This document shows, piece by piece, positions 1 through 12,417 of a stretch of 64,000 bases of DNA. The stretch's first letter is position 1; every line of letters begins with the position of its first letter. Source of the DNA: Apus apus (taxonomy: Eukaryota > Chordata > Aves > Apodiformes > Apodidae); NCBI RefSeq assembly GCF_020740795.1, contig NC_067295.1, positions 1,674,501 through 1,738,500 on the forward strand. The letters run 5' to 3'. The notes below the pieces were generated by a model that saw nothing but the letters and a program-made list of their open reading frames with translations, made no database searches and was not told the origin of the DNA. The position numbers were made by a program, and so were the translations under genes.

Positions 1-1
1 A

Positions 2-3000
2 ATCTCCCAGTTCCGGAGCAGGAGGCAGCTGCCGGAGGAACCCGAACCCCCCGCGGACCCCGTCGGGGGCAGCAGCCCGGGTGGCACCAACCCCAGGAAG
101 AGGGATCGGGACCGGGATCGCATCCCACCCGCTTCCCCGGCACTGCCCGGAGCCCGCAGTAGGTTTCTCCCAAGCCGGGTCTGCGGCCCCAGGAGGCCCC
201 CAAGCGCCGCTGGCCCCTTTCCCCCCTGCGCGGTGGAGGGTGCCGGGCACCGCCCTTTGGTCAGGGATGTTTCTCCTGTCCCGGTGTCTGTCACAGCCCC
301 GAAGCCGAAGCGGCAGCGCCTGGAAGCTGTTAAGAAGCTCAACTTTGGTGCAGACGATGAGTGGGCTCCTGATGATTTCCAAGATGCTTGCCAAGAGGCA
401 TCTTCTGCTCCTCAGACTGCCAGGTTGGCCACCTTGAACCCCAGTTTCAGCCGGGGTGAGGGAGAGAGCCTCTCACCTCTGCTAAAGGAACGTGGTGTTC
501 TCCAGCTTGGGCCACCTGGAGCTGAGTGGCATGGTGCCCCTGCAGACCACACCACCCTCTGAGAAGAAGCGGGTCCTCAAGCGGCCACCCATCCTGGAGG
601 ACTACGTCCATGTGACATCCACCGAGGGCACCAGGGTCTTCATGGTGGTGAAGGACGATCCTTCCAGGACAGGAGTGGAAGTAAGGAGGGATCTGAAGGC
701 CTGGCTTTCCTCTTTGGCACCTCCAACCAGTTCAGGAGGGGATCTGTGATGGCTCATGAAGTGTTTGTGCTTTGGTGTCAACATGGGGCTGTGTCCTCTG
801 CTCCTCACAGCTCCCTGACTCCCTGGGCTGGAATGCACGCAGGCCACTCCACTTGCTGGGGGTGCCTTTCTCCTACCTGAAGGAACAAGTGGATGAGGAG
901 GTATCAGATACCACCCTGCCCATCTTCCCCTGCCACCCCTGGGCAGCCACAGCCTTGACTCCCGAATCCCCTCTCCCCCTGGCCATGGGTTAGCAGGCAA
1001 CCTCTCACCCCCCTCTCACCCTCTTTGTGCCCCAGCGTCGAAGGCACGTTCTGAAGGCATCAGAGCAGCTCACGGAGATAATAAGCAGGTGAGATGTTGG
1101 GGTGAACTCCCACTTCTGTCCCTGCCATGCTGCTGGACACAGCTCCCGAGATGCTCCGGTGGGGTCCAAGTTTTGGGACCTGCCAGCAGAGAAGCATCAG
1201 CATCTTCAGCTTGGGAATTCAGGGTGTGATTCCCAGGCTTGCCCCAACTCCCCGGCTGGTTTGGGGCAATTTATTTCTTTCTTGCAGTTGCCTGGAGAGC
1301 GAGACCAGCACCGAGGGCCCGGAGCCCAGCGGGGAGGTGGCACCAGCAGAGGAGGAGGAGCTGGGGCTGCATTGCCTCTGGGTGGACAAGTTCACCCCCC
1401 GGCGCTACATGGAGCTGCTCAGTGATGATGTGAGGTGCTAGGATCAGTGAGGGCTTGGGTTTTAGGTGGGCTTCACACTTTTATTTACTCTTTCTTAATG
1501 CTGGGGAGTCATGGTTTTACTTATGGAGCTTTCTGGCTGGGATTCTGGCACTGTTGAACCTGCCTGGGGACAGTGCTGCTGCCAAGAGCTTGGGACAGGG
1601 GGTTTTCAGCAGTAGGCTGTGGAGCTTCTGACAAAAACTGTGGAAGATGACAAGAACGATTGGGTGGCCATTAACCAGGACTTCTTGACTATTTTGATTA
1701 ATTTTGGGATATTAGAATAGCTGGAAGCCTGGGCAGCCTCTCCCTCCCATGGCGGGGGTGACGTGCTGCATACTCAAATTCTGTCTGGGCAGACACGCTC
1801 TGGGTTGCCCCCTGGGCTTGGTTCCTTCCTCTGCAGCTCACCCTCGTTCTTAAGCCCTGATGGAGGGACCTTACTTTGTCCTTGGCCAGATCCTTCTGAG
1901 TTTTGATGGGGTTTGTTTGCTTTCTTGCCTGACATGCAGTACACAAACCGCTGCCTTCTGAAGTGGCTGAAGCTCTGGGACACGGTGGTGTTTGGGAAGG
2001 AGAAGGCTGTGAAGAAAGCCAAGGCTGATGCTCATCCTCCATTCAACAAGCCCAAGGAGCAGCAGAATAAGTGGAAAACAAAGGTTCAGCTCATGGAGGA
2101 GATTTTGGAAGCTGAGCTGGACCAGTACAAGAGACCTAAATACAAGGTGAGCAGGACAGGACACCACCGTGGTGGGTTTCGTCTCCTATCCCACTCATGC
2201 CACCACCAAGGTGAGGAGCAGGCTCTTCCCTTTCGCCTTTTCCAGTACATATCCAGGAAAAATAGGGTTCCTTGTTACTTATTAGCAAATATGGGTTTTT
2301 CTCTTTTCTTCTTCTTCTGTTTTGGCTTAGGTAGTGTGATAACATGGGGAGGGAACAGACTTGCTCCAGCCAAATAAACAGGCCAGGTGAGGAGAGATGT
2401 ACTTCTTTTAGCAGATGTTGGTCTTGGCTTTATTTGTTTGGGGCAGACGTGCCCTGCCTTGGAGCAGGAGTTTCTGCATCTGGAAAAGAGCAGTGATGCT
2501 CAGATGCTACAGGGAGCAACGATAACAGGCCCAGGCCAGCTTACCAGCTTCAGCCAGTCCAGTGATCCAGAGATACTAACAGTGTAGCTTCTCAGGAGTG
2601 TAATTCTGGAGGGGATTTTGTTCAGCTTTTTCAACTCAACGTTTTCAACTTTCAACTGTGAACTTTAACATATTCACGAGAGATGCTGCCAGGATGACTG
2701 TGTCACCTCTGGGAGTTTGTTATATTCTCCTCCCTCCGGTGACTTTCCATTTTCAAACTATGTCTACAAACCCATGCAGCAGCTCCCAAGGGTTGGAGCA
2801 AAAGGCTTTGCAGGTTGCAGAGCCTCCTTCCCCTGCGTGGAAGCCTCAGTGGGTGCTGGAGGAAGCTCAGCCTTGCTGCCTGCTGGACTGACAGCACCTC
2901 TCTGCCCCAGGTAGCCCTGCTCTGTGGCCCTCCTGGCTTGGGGAAGACCACACTAGCCCACGTCATCGCGAAGCACGCGGGGTACAACGCTGTTGAGATG

Positions 3001-6000
3001 AACGCCAGGTGAGTCTGCACCCCCTGCCCTGCCCCTGGAGCTGGCAGAGGTGATGCTGGTGCTGGGGGTGATGCTGTGCCACAGCAGCCCAGCTCTGTCT
3101 TGTCTTGCAGTGACGACCGCAGCCCCGAGGTTTTCAAGACTCGCATCGAAGCTGCCACCCAGATGAGGTCTGTGCTGGGCGCCAACGAGAAGCCCAACTG
3201 CCTGATCATCGATGAGATCGACGGCGCGCCCGCGGTAAGCCCAGCCTGGAGCTGGACACTTCCTGCAGTAACCACCTAAGCCACAAAGTCATAGAATGCC
3301 AGGGTGGAAGGGACCTCAAGGATCATCCAACCTTTCTAGGTAGGAACACAGTTCAGATGAGATGGCCCAGCACCTTGTCAAGATGAGTGTTAAAAGTGTC
3401 CTGTGTTTGGGAATCCTTGTATAAAAAAGGGAGTCTCCAGCTTCTTGGCAGCCACTCTTTACTGGAACATGGCAGTAAGGTCTCCCCTAAGCCTTCTTGT
3501 CTCTAGACTGAACAAACCCAGTTCTCTCAGCCTTTCCAGCACTTTGATGATCTTTGTGGCCCTTGTCTGGACCCTCTCCAGCCTGTCTGTGCCTTTTTTG
3601 TTTAGCAGGGACCAGAACTGAACACAGTGTCAAGTGTGGCTTGACAAGTTCTGAGCAGGGTGGGCTGATGACTTCTTTATCTTTGCTGGTGTTGCCCTTG
3701 TTGATGCAGCCCTGCATCCTTGGCTTGCTTGTTGCCCACCAGGACCTGCAGGTCCCTTTCCACAGAGCTGCTCCTCAGCCAGGTGGATCAGGGTCTGTGC
3801 TGCACTCCTGGGTTAGTTATTGCCATCTTAGCAGCTCATCCACTTGGAGAGAGGTTTCTTGCTTCTGAACAGCAAAAACTCATCCTGCTAGGGATTGTCT
3901 GCCCTTGATTATTTGTTCTTTTTTCTTCCCCAGGCATCTATCAATGTGCTGCTAAACATCATCCACCGTAAGGACGGGGAGGGCGAGGCAGGGGCTGGCC
4001 CGGGGCGGCGGAGGCGGCGCGAGGGTGGCCTGCTGCTCAGGCCCATCATCTGCATCTGCAACGACCAGTTAGTGTCACCTGCATGTCCAGGAGGGACGGG
4101 GAGCTGAGACCCTGCCCCACTGGGCACCCAGCCAGAGTTTTGTGGTGCCAAGTTATCTGCTGTCAGGCCTGCGGCTTGGAAGTTGCTTATAAAAAGTAAA
4201 GCTACAATGTGCTCAGCTTTCCGGAAACCCCCCCAGGTTCTGCATCCACTGGGGTCACTTGTAGCTGGGTGTGAGTGGACGGTTGTGTTTGAGTGTCCCC
4301 AAGGGTGCAGGGGTGTACAGGCAGCTGCTAAATAACCCACCTCTTTTTGAGCAGTGTTAAACGTTCAGTCTGGAGAAGAGAAGGCTCTGGGAAGACTTCA
4401 GAGCAACTTCCAGTGCCTGAAAGGGCTTCAGGAAGCTGGGAGGGACTTTTTACAAGGGCAAAGAGTGATGGGACGAGGGGAAATGGCCTTAAACTGGAAG
4501 AGGGGAGATTTAGTTGAGATATTAGGAAGAAATCCTTTGCTGTGAGGGTGGTGAGACCCTGGCCCAGGTTGCCCAGGGAAGCTGTGGCTGCCCCATCCCT
4601 GGCAGTGTTGAAGGGCAGGTTGGATGGGGCTTGGAGCAGCCTGGGCTGGGATTAATGGCTGGGTGCTTCCCTTTGCCAGGTACGTCCCTGCCCTGCGGCC
4701 GCTGCGGCAACAGTCCTTCCTGCTCACTTTCCCCCGCACGGCACCGTCCCGGCTGGCCCAGCGGCTCTGTGAGGTGTGGTGTGGCCCGGGGCTCCCCTGC
4801 CCCCCTCCCCAGCCAGGGCTGGGGGTCCCTCCCCACTGACCCCCCTCTCCTGCAGATCGCCCTGCAGCAGGGCATGCGGGCGGACACGGGAGCGCTGCTG
4901 GCGCTGTGTGAGAAGACTGACAACGACATCCGCTCCTGCATCAACACCCTGCAGGTACCACGGGGGGCTGGGGGGGCACAGACCTGCTCTTGCCTTGATC
5001 TGGGCTCGGATGGGAAGGCAAAAAACAACTATGTCCCAGGCAGATCCTTAAAACACCCACACCTGTCCCCTTTGTTATTTTTAACCCTGATTCCCCTACA
5101 AAGCAAGGACGGGTGCCTCTGTCTCCAGCTCTCCCAGCACCAGCTGCCTGGTGTGGGACCCCCCAGCCCTCTCTCTTGTGTTGCAGTTCCTGCATGGCCG
5201 AGGTCAGAAGGAGCTGAACGTGCAGATGGTGCAGACAATGAGGATTGGCTTGAAGGACCAAAACAAAGGGCTCTTCTCCATCTGGCAAGAAATCTTCCAG
5301 CTCCCAAAGGTCCAAAGGTAGCAAGGAATTTATTATCTCTGCTGTCTGCTTGGGGCATGCTGCTTCTAGTAGATCAAGACCTGTGGTGGAGAAACCTGAA
5401 AGGTTCTGGAGAGCTGGTCTGTCTTGCACCAAGCCAATCTTGATCAGCAGATTTGTATGTCCAGATGCTCTTTGGCCACTCCTCTTTAGCACCCAATAAT
5501 TCAGCATTGGTATTGCCTTGAGTCTGATTTGGAAGGTCCCAGTTATTCCTTGCTGGTCTGTTCAGTGCTGGTGCTCCCTGAGCTCTTCCCTTTGGACTCC
5601 CCCCAGACACAGGATAGGAATGGACCCTACTTTGACAACCCAGCTCCTGGTGGGTGATGAGGACCTGTTGCATCCTGGGGGGACAGCTGGCTTCAACCAA
5701 TCCTCTCACCGCTTCCACCATGTCCTGCACCTCGCTGTCTCCTCAGGGGAGCAGGAGAAGCTGGCCCAGGTAGAGTGGCCGTGGTGGGGGGGAAGAGCTG
5801 GGCCCCTTCCTCTGCTCTGCTCTGGTGACTGGAGCAAGGGCAGCTCCTGATCCTGGTCGTTGTGGCTGGTAGGCGCTTTGGGAAATCCCTCCCTGCAGTA
5901 GGATTGTGTTAGTTTTGGCTGGAGTTGTTGGGGTGTTGTGCTGGAGCTGGGCCCAGTGGGATGCTCTGACAGGATCATTCTCCTGGCCTCGAGCTGCCTC

Positions 6001-9000
6001 TAATCCTGGGTCTGCTTCCAGGGTCTGTACGAGAATTTCCTGAACATGAAGGTGCGGGACTCCAGTTTGAGCTCGGTGTGCTTGGCCCTGGAGTGGCTGG
6101 GCTTCTCTGACCTGCTCAGCCAGGCTGTTCTGCACGGGCAGAGCTTCCAGCTGATGCGGTACCTGCCCTTCCTGCCCGTGGCTTTCCACCTGCTCTTCGC
6201 AGCCACCCACGTTCCCCGCCTCGCTTATCCCAGCAGCCACCACGATGCAAGTACTGGGGAGGGCACGGTGGCAGTTCTGTCACCTGTGGGGACGTGGGCA
6301 GTTGCAGCCACGGCTGAGTTGTCCCTGTCCTCTCCACCCAGGCCCTGGCCAAGCTGCAGCACATGCAGAACCTGGTGGTGTCCATGGTGTCGGGGATAGC
6401 GCCCAGTGCCCGCAGCCGCGCGGGGCAGCAGTCCCTTGTCCTGGAGGTGCTGTGCCTGCTGCTGGACATCATCGCCCCCAAGCTCCGGCCGGTGAGTGCC
6501 CACCAGCCCCCTCCCACTGCTCTGGTGGGGGTCCTGCCCAGGTGACATGTCCCTGTCCCCTCCGCAATGCCCCCGCTCCCCCATGAGGGCTGGAACACAT
6601 CCCGTGCGCTGCATCGTCCAGGCTGAGCTATCCCAGACCTGTCCCAAATTCAGGGTGGGTTTGACATTGCAGCTGGTGCAGAGGCTGGAGGGAAGCTGGG
6701 GATGCAGCACCAAGATTCCTGACTGCTGGGTGTGTGGGAAGGGGGTGTCCTGCACCTCCTGGACCCCTGCACCTGGGGGTGGGCTTGGTCTCAGCAGAGG
6801 TCTGGGGGGCTTGGCCTCAGCAGGGGCTTGGGGGGCTGTTGCAGTCTCCTTCCTGCAGCTGGTTCACGGTTGTGTTGGGTGCATTGACCTTTTGGGCCAT
6901 CAGGGGGATGTTCTGAGGAGTGTCTCTAAGAGGAAGCTAAATTTGGCCTGAACCTTGTGGGTATTAATTATCCCTTCACATATAGAAAAAACCTTCATGC
7001 TTCAGGTTATTTTTGTGTTTAGGAGTAATTGCTGGTTAATGATGCTCTCCCGGTGCTGGGCTCTGCTCTCCCCCCAGGTGAACACCCAGCTCTACAGCCT
7101 GAAGGAGAAGCAGCAGCTGGCAGACCTCATCAGCACCATGCTGGCCTACAACCTCACCTACCACCAGGAGCGCCTGCCCGAGGGCCAGTACGTCTACAGG
7201 CTTGACCCGTGAGTCCTGAGGGTGGGGAGAAGGTGTAAGGGTCCAAAACATCAGCAGAGTTCAGGAGGGTGTTGTGCTATTGAGTTGGTTTCTTGCAGCA
7301 GGGTTGCTGTGAGCTGCCCAGTGCTGGAACTTCCTTTGAGAGTGTCTCTGCAGGGATTATCTGCTCTTTTGCCTTGTTTCTTCAGAGGAGGAGCCTGAAA
7401 TGGGGCTGGTTTTGCTTTAATGGGATTAAAGGAAAGGAAGCAGCTGCCTCGTGCCTGTTACCAGAGATGGCAAAGGAGGGACCAGAGCTGCCAGGGGCTA
7501 GTAGCAGTGATGGGGACAGCAGGTTCAGCCAGGCATGCTGCATGCAGGAAGTGACCACAGGAGTGCTCCTAGTCATGGCTGGAGCCTGTTTTTCCAGGCA
7601 GACTTGTGCCTCACAGGGGAAAAAGCAGGAGGAAGAGGAAGGACAAACCTCCCCTGCAAAGCAAGACAGGCTCCAAGGGCTTGTGCTGGGAGCTTTCCAT
7701 AGCACAGGGCGTGTCGAGGGGGTGTCCACACCCTAGGGCTGTTGCAGTAGGTGACAGGGCAGTCAGGGCTGGTGGTACCAGGGGTTCTGTGGGTTCACAC
7801 CTCAGCACTGGGTTGTGCAGCATCTCCCCTCGTGTGCTGCTGCTCAGCAGGCCAGGGCAGAGTGTGGGGGTCATGGCCAGCACAGGCCAAGGCAGGAGCT
7901 GCAGCCGGTGCCTCCTGCTGCAGTGAGGTAGAGCTGCACCCCTACACCCCCAGAGACTTTTTGTTGTCAAAAAGCTTGGTTTTAATTGCTGAGCTCATAT
8001 AGGCAGCTGTTGCTAGACTGGAGTCTCCCTGGGCTTGAAGTCTGTATGGAGCCTCAAACACTCTCAGGGCTTTGCTGAAGTAGTACAGACCTGACCACAG
8101 TTCAGAGCAATGCTGATGTCTTGCTGGTGCAAAGTTAATTACAAAAGTTAGCCTCTGTTAAATCAAGCAGCTGTATCTAATTACAGTGAAGCACCTTATT
8201 ATTTCTTTTTCCCATGGAAAGGCCAGTGGGAGCTGCAGGGGCTGCAGGGAACCAGCCTCCTCCCCTACCCTCCCTGTGCTGGGCTGTGCCACCAAAATGT
8301 GGCTGTGGGAAAACCACGGGGCCTTGGGAGCCATGTGGCACAAGCAGGTGCCTTGCTTTGCTCCACTTCACCTTTTTTGGTAAGGTCTGAACCCATTTCC
8401 AGGCCAGGCACAGGGGTGACAGGGACCACGGGGATGTCATGTCACTGGGGCACCTGTGAGTGGTGTCCTGGCATCTCTCTGGCAAGCAGAGTTGTTCTTT
8501 GCAGAAAAAGCTGTGCTTTCTCTTTAAAACCTTTTAATTAATGAATGTAACAGCTCATTTCTGAATGACTGTAAAGCCATCTGACACAGGACTTTGCTCC
8601 CTTTATTTTAAGAGGAATAATATTGAATGTGGATCAAGTGGGAAGCACTTAGAGCTGGCAGGGGAGCAGGCCCAGCTGGGTGCTGGGGCTGTCCCTGGGC
8701 TTCCGCTGTGCTCAAACAGGCCAAACTCCAGGGTTGCTGCACCAGCCTCCTTAGGAAGAAAACTGCTCTGATTAGCCACAATTACTGTTCATGGCCATAT
8801 CTCAATTAAAGGGCTCCCTGCAGACAGCTCGGGGGTCATGCAGAGGGTTGTGGTGCCGCTTGTGCTCAAGCTGTGATGTGACCGTGGCTTTTTCAGGGCA
8901 GGCTGTTGGGCACAGACCTGCCTGCAGTTTCCTGCACTTGCATTACAGGCAAGATTAAAAAGCACATAATCCCTCCCGGGTTCCCATTCAGCTGGGCTGC

Positions 9001-11781
9001 CCTGCAGGAGCCTGGCTGGGCAGGGCTGGCACCGCTCCCTGGGCTCCTCTAGCGCTGCCAAGCACACGCACAGACCCGGGGAGGGGGAAACTGAGGCGTG
9101 GGGGCCAGGATCACACCCAGAGGCTGCAGAGGATGGGGCTGGGTCTCCCTGGGCCCGTGTCAGGCTGCAGTTTGCATAACACTGTTTTATTTTTTTGGTG
9201 TTGATTTCTTTTCTCTGCTTGTTGCGTTGCGCGGGGCAGGAACGTGGAGGACGTGTGCCGGTTCCCGGACCTGCCGGCTCGCAGGCAGCTCAGCTACCAG
9301 GCCAAGCAGCTCATTGCCAGGGAGATTGAGCTGGAGAAGATGAGGAGGACAGAGGCTTTGCTGCAGGCAAAAAACCTGGGCGAGGTAGGGAGAGGTCCTT
9401 GAGCCTTTTTTTTTGGGGGGAGCGGGTCTGTTGATGGGGATAAAGCCCTTAGGCCTGGTGTGGGGACCTGCTCGTTCCAGAGCAGCCAGTGGCTTTCACT
9501 CTGCAAGCAGAAATCCAGGATTAACCCCTGCCCAGTTGCAACCTTCTGCCTGCACATCTGCCCCTGGGCAGCACGTCAGTGCTGGAGGGATGTGCCCCCA
9601 GGGCTTGTCTTTTTGCAGGAATTCTGGAAAGAAACTCTCACTGCGAGTTAAAGCTTTAAACCTTTCACCTCTGCAACCAGGGTTGGGAGGAGATGGGAAT
9701 TTTTGTTTGTTTGGCTGCGATTTGTTCATGTCCATGGGGGAGCTGAGCTGCTCTGTTCTGCCTGGACCTTCCCTTGCTGCTTCACTTTGATCCTCCCAAA
9801 GATCCCAAAGCCCCCAGGAGGAGCAGTTAGTCTGCCCACTTTCCCTTCATGAAGCAGGAGGCAGGAGAAGGTGAAAACAGGTCGAAAAGGCTGAGAGATA
9901 GTTGGTGCCTGCCCTGCCCCAGTGCCGTGGGGATAATTAATCCCTGAGAAGCCCTTCTTGCAGCAGAAGGACTTTCTCAGGGGAGGCATGGGGCAAAGAG
10001 ATGCTGTGAAAACATCTCTGAAGGCTCCTTGTTTATGTGGTGCTGACTGTGAAGTCCCAGAGCAAGGGACCAAACACAGGGGTGCCTGAAGTGCTGCTGA
10101 GAGACAGAAAATGTGAAAAAAAAAATAATCCTTGCCAAGTTATTTGTGTACTGACATTGAACCCAGGAAGGGCAAAGAGAAGGGGTGCGCAGGATGGGTG
10201 ACAAGTCCTGCCCTCAGTCTGTGCATCACTGGTGGGGGTTGCCCAAACCTTGAGCTGGGCTGGCCCTGAGGGGATCCTCTCTCAGGTCTTTCCTTCCTGC
10301 AGGAGCCCAGGAGCAGCCTCAGTGAGAGGGAGAAGCAGGGGAACACAGGGCCAGCCATGCCCCCCAACCACCAGCAGCGCCTGGAGCACATTGTCCAGAG
10401 GGCGACGGTGGAGGACAAGGTGAGGGGGCTGAAATTTCTACCTTGTGTCCTGCCAGCTCTGTGAGAGACTGGCTGTCTCCGTTGCTATTTATTTATTTTT
10501 AGTAGTGTCTTTTAATAGAATAGTCCAGCACCGTAAGTGCATCGCTGGGGCTGGAGCGTGGGGGTGGATTAGATCTGGGGGAACATTATGGATGTGCCCT
10601 GAGAAGCTTTCAGGGGTGGGGAAGGAAAGAGGTGGGGGTATTTGGGCCACAGCAGCTGAATTTTGGCTCTGGAAGCTGCAGGGTTGGGGGGGAAAGAGCC
10701 GCTTGTGGCAGGGGGAGGAATGTAGATGGGTAGGGGGGGCTGCTGGTTCCACCCTGGGAGTCCTAATGGTGGCCAAGAGGAGCAAGAGGTGGCTTCTGCC
10801 CTCCTCCTCTCCACGGGCTCAGCATTGAGACCTTGGCCATCCATAAAGCTTTGCTTTAGCACTGGGAGCCTTAAAGTTTGTCTCTTTTCCCTCAGTTTTG
10901 AATGCACTTTGCATTCCCCCCCCTTTCCGTGGGATTTGCATCCTGCTCTTGCTCAGCCGCTTCCTCCTGCACTGGGTGCTGGGAAGGGGCTGGTGCAGCC
11001 CCTGGGGGGAAGTTGGGGGGGTAGACAGGGTTTGCTTTTGGGTGGGGGGGGTGACAAGGTTTGCTTTGGGTGTCTCCAGCTGTGAGGTGGGGCTGTGGGC
11101 ACCGACAGAGCCGCCCTCACCACCCGCTCTTTGCTTTTCACAGCCTGAGACCGACTTCTTCGGGCGCCCCGTTCGGCGCCAGCGGGTGGCCCTGGCCCCA
11201 GGTGGGTGGCAGGGGGACACCTGGGTGGGTGACAGAGGGACAGGGTGACCACAGGTGCTGCTGGGGATGTCCCTGCATTCACCTGGACCCCCTCCCACAG
11301 CTGCCTGCACAGGGTTTCTGTCCTTGTTCCTGGGGGGAGGTAAGCGCAGTGAGGGGGGATATTGAGCGGGGGTGTCTGCAGGCAGGTTGGGGGATTCTGG
11401 GGACACTGAGCTGGCGGGGGGGGGGGGACACAATTGTGGGTACCTCAAGTGTTTGCAGGGTCCAGGACATGGGAGCATCAGCTCTGCCTCTGTGACCCCC
11501 CCTCATGCTGTGTGAACCCCCCACCGCCATGCCCAGCAGCAATTCCCTGGCCCCTGCCCAGCCTGGGCACAGGTTGTAAGGTCACAGGTTTAAAATTTCT
11601 GCAAGTTTTTGACCTCCATCTCCACCCCCCCCACCCCCTCCCAGTCCCTCAGGCCTCAGAGGAAGGGTCGATCGAGAGCCAGATGGGAAAGGCCGTGGGG
11701 AAGAGCGACGTCTGGTTCCGCTTCAACGAGGGGGTTTCCAACGCTGTCAGGAGGAACATCTACATCAAGGACCTGCTCTAG
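2..11781 (+). CDS. CHTF18: Chromosome transmission fidelity protein 18 (Ctf18-RFC clamp-loader large subunit), 5'-truncated by the window edge
   Basis: Large subunit of the nuclear Ctf18-RFC complex (with DCC1, CTF8 and RFC2-5), which loads PCNA and supports replication and sister-chromatid cohesion. Exons joined by phase: 2-423 (left limit unresolved), 506-680, 811-900, 1036-1088, 1288-1429, 1940-2146, 2911-3008, 3111-3234, 3934-4067, 4680-4773, 4856-4954, 5187-5317, 5607-5769, 6022-6246, 6342-6491, 7078-7208, 9240-9384, 10303-10419, 11144-11201, 11645-11781. They encode 964 residues, close to the human protein (about 975), so only a short N-terminus is missing. The AAA+ core shows Walker A GPPGLGKT (2926-2949), Walker B LIIDEID in exon 3111-3234, and sensor-1 ICND ending exon 3934-4067. 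Other family blocks are [17 protein letters not shown]-like (exon 506), [13 protein letters not shown] (exon 1940), [14 protein letters not shown], and the C-terminus [14 protein letters not shown]...DLL. The intron after 6246 has a GC donor, and the 424-505 intron has a weak donor. Identification is very secure; the first exon boundary is not. Confidence 0.97.
3286..3800 (-). mobile_element. CR1 LINE 3' fragment in CHTF18 intron (3235-3933)
   Basis: It starts with the reverse complement of the CR1 tail (TCATAGAATGCCAGGGTGGAAGG) and runs through the blocks for clustering of copy sequence (AAGCCTTCTTGTCTCTAGACTG and similar) and the deeper 3' region including GGACCAGAACTGAACACAG. It fills most of the intron between the Walker B exon and the next. 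It is 5'-truncated, as usual for CR1, and the far edge is uncertain by several tens of bases (possibly to about 3,870). Confidence 0.85.
4366..4658 (+). mobile_element. CR1 LINE 3' fragment in CHTF18 intron (4068-4679)
   Basis: Sense-orientation CR1: CTGGAGAAGAGAAGGCTC at the left, then the GAGGGTGGTGAGACCCTGGC and GGGCAGGTTGGATGGGGC blocks. The copy stops about 20 bases before the acceptor of exon 4680-4773 and lacks the terminal octamer tail. Confidence 0.9.
7209..9239 (+). other. CHTF18: Largest CHTF18 intron
   Basis: A 2-kb intron between the YVYRLDP exon and the [11 protein letters not shown] exon. I see no CR1 copy, RNA gene or open frame with splice signals in it; it is unique, moderately GC-rich sequence. 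Confidence 0.85.
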
Positions 11782-11928
11782 CAGGTGCAGATGACACCCA
11801 GGAAAATTAGAAAGCTGGAACCGAAGAGAGAAGCTGGCTTTGGCTTTCTGACCTAGGGCTGGGACATGTGTGCGTGATCCCTGTGTGTTGTTCTTTTTTT
11901 TTAAGTACCTGCTTGTTTAAAAAAAAAT

Positions 11929-11934
11929 AATAAA
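11929..11934 (+). promoter_or_regulatory. CHTF18: CHTF18 poly(A) signal AATAAA
   Basis: An AATAAA hexamer lies 148 bases after the CHTF18 TAG stop at 11779-11781, in an A-rich stretch. It gives a short 3' UTR, and the downstream T-rich sequence fits a cleavage site just before about 11,960. The internal A-runs mean more than one signal could be used. Confidence 0.6.
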
Positions 11935-11973
11935 AAATATGTATAAAAAAATTCATCATGAAGTATTGTTCTG

Positions 11974-11979
11974 TTTATT
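11974..11979 (-). promoter_or_regulatory. GNG13: GNG13 poly(A) signal (AATAAA on the - strand)
   Basis: TTTATT on the + strand reads AATAAA on the - strand, 439 bases beyond the GNG13 stop codon. The stretch 11,980-12,417 would then be the GNG13 3' UTR. The signal faces the CHTF18 signal from the other side, only about 40 bp away. Confidence 0.5.
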
Positions 11980-12417
11980 TCATTTACAAACCCGTGGTTG
12001 TCATACTTCTGCCTGCGTTGCTGCAAAATTGTATCCTACAGTATACAAAAGAATATTGAAAATGGCTGAAAAATGTTTTGTGGGGTTTTTTTTTTTATAA
12101 AAGTTTTGTTCCTTTACCAGTTGAAAAAGCTGCCTGGGTGGTGGTGGCAGAGGGGAGGGACTGGAAGCTGGAGCCTGACCTTGGAGAAACCTGTGCTGCT
12201 CCTCTCCCCCAACCCTGCCCACCCCCCGGGGCTTTCCCAGCAACCCCTATTAAAAAAGAAACACATCTACTACTAAAAAGAAGAAGACGAGGGTAGGGTT
12301 TTTGTTCAGGTAGTCATATTAGGAAGGTAGCTAATAAAAAAGTGCACATTCAGTGTTGGGGGGCAGCGAGGGGTGGTGGGGCTGGCCTGGGCAGGGGGCT
12401 GTGTGTCCTCCCCCCAC

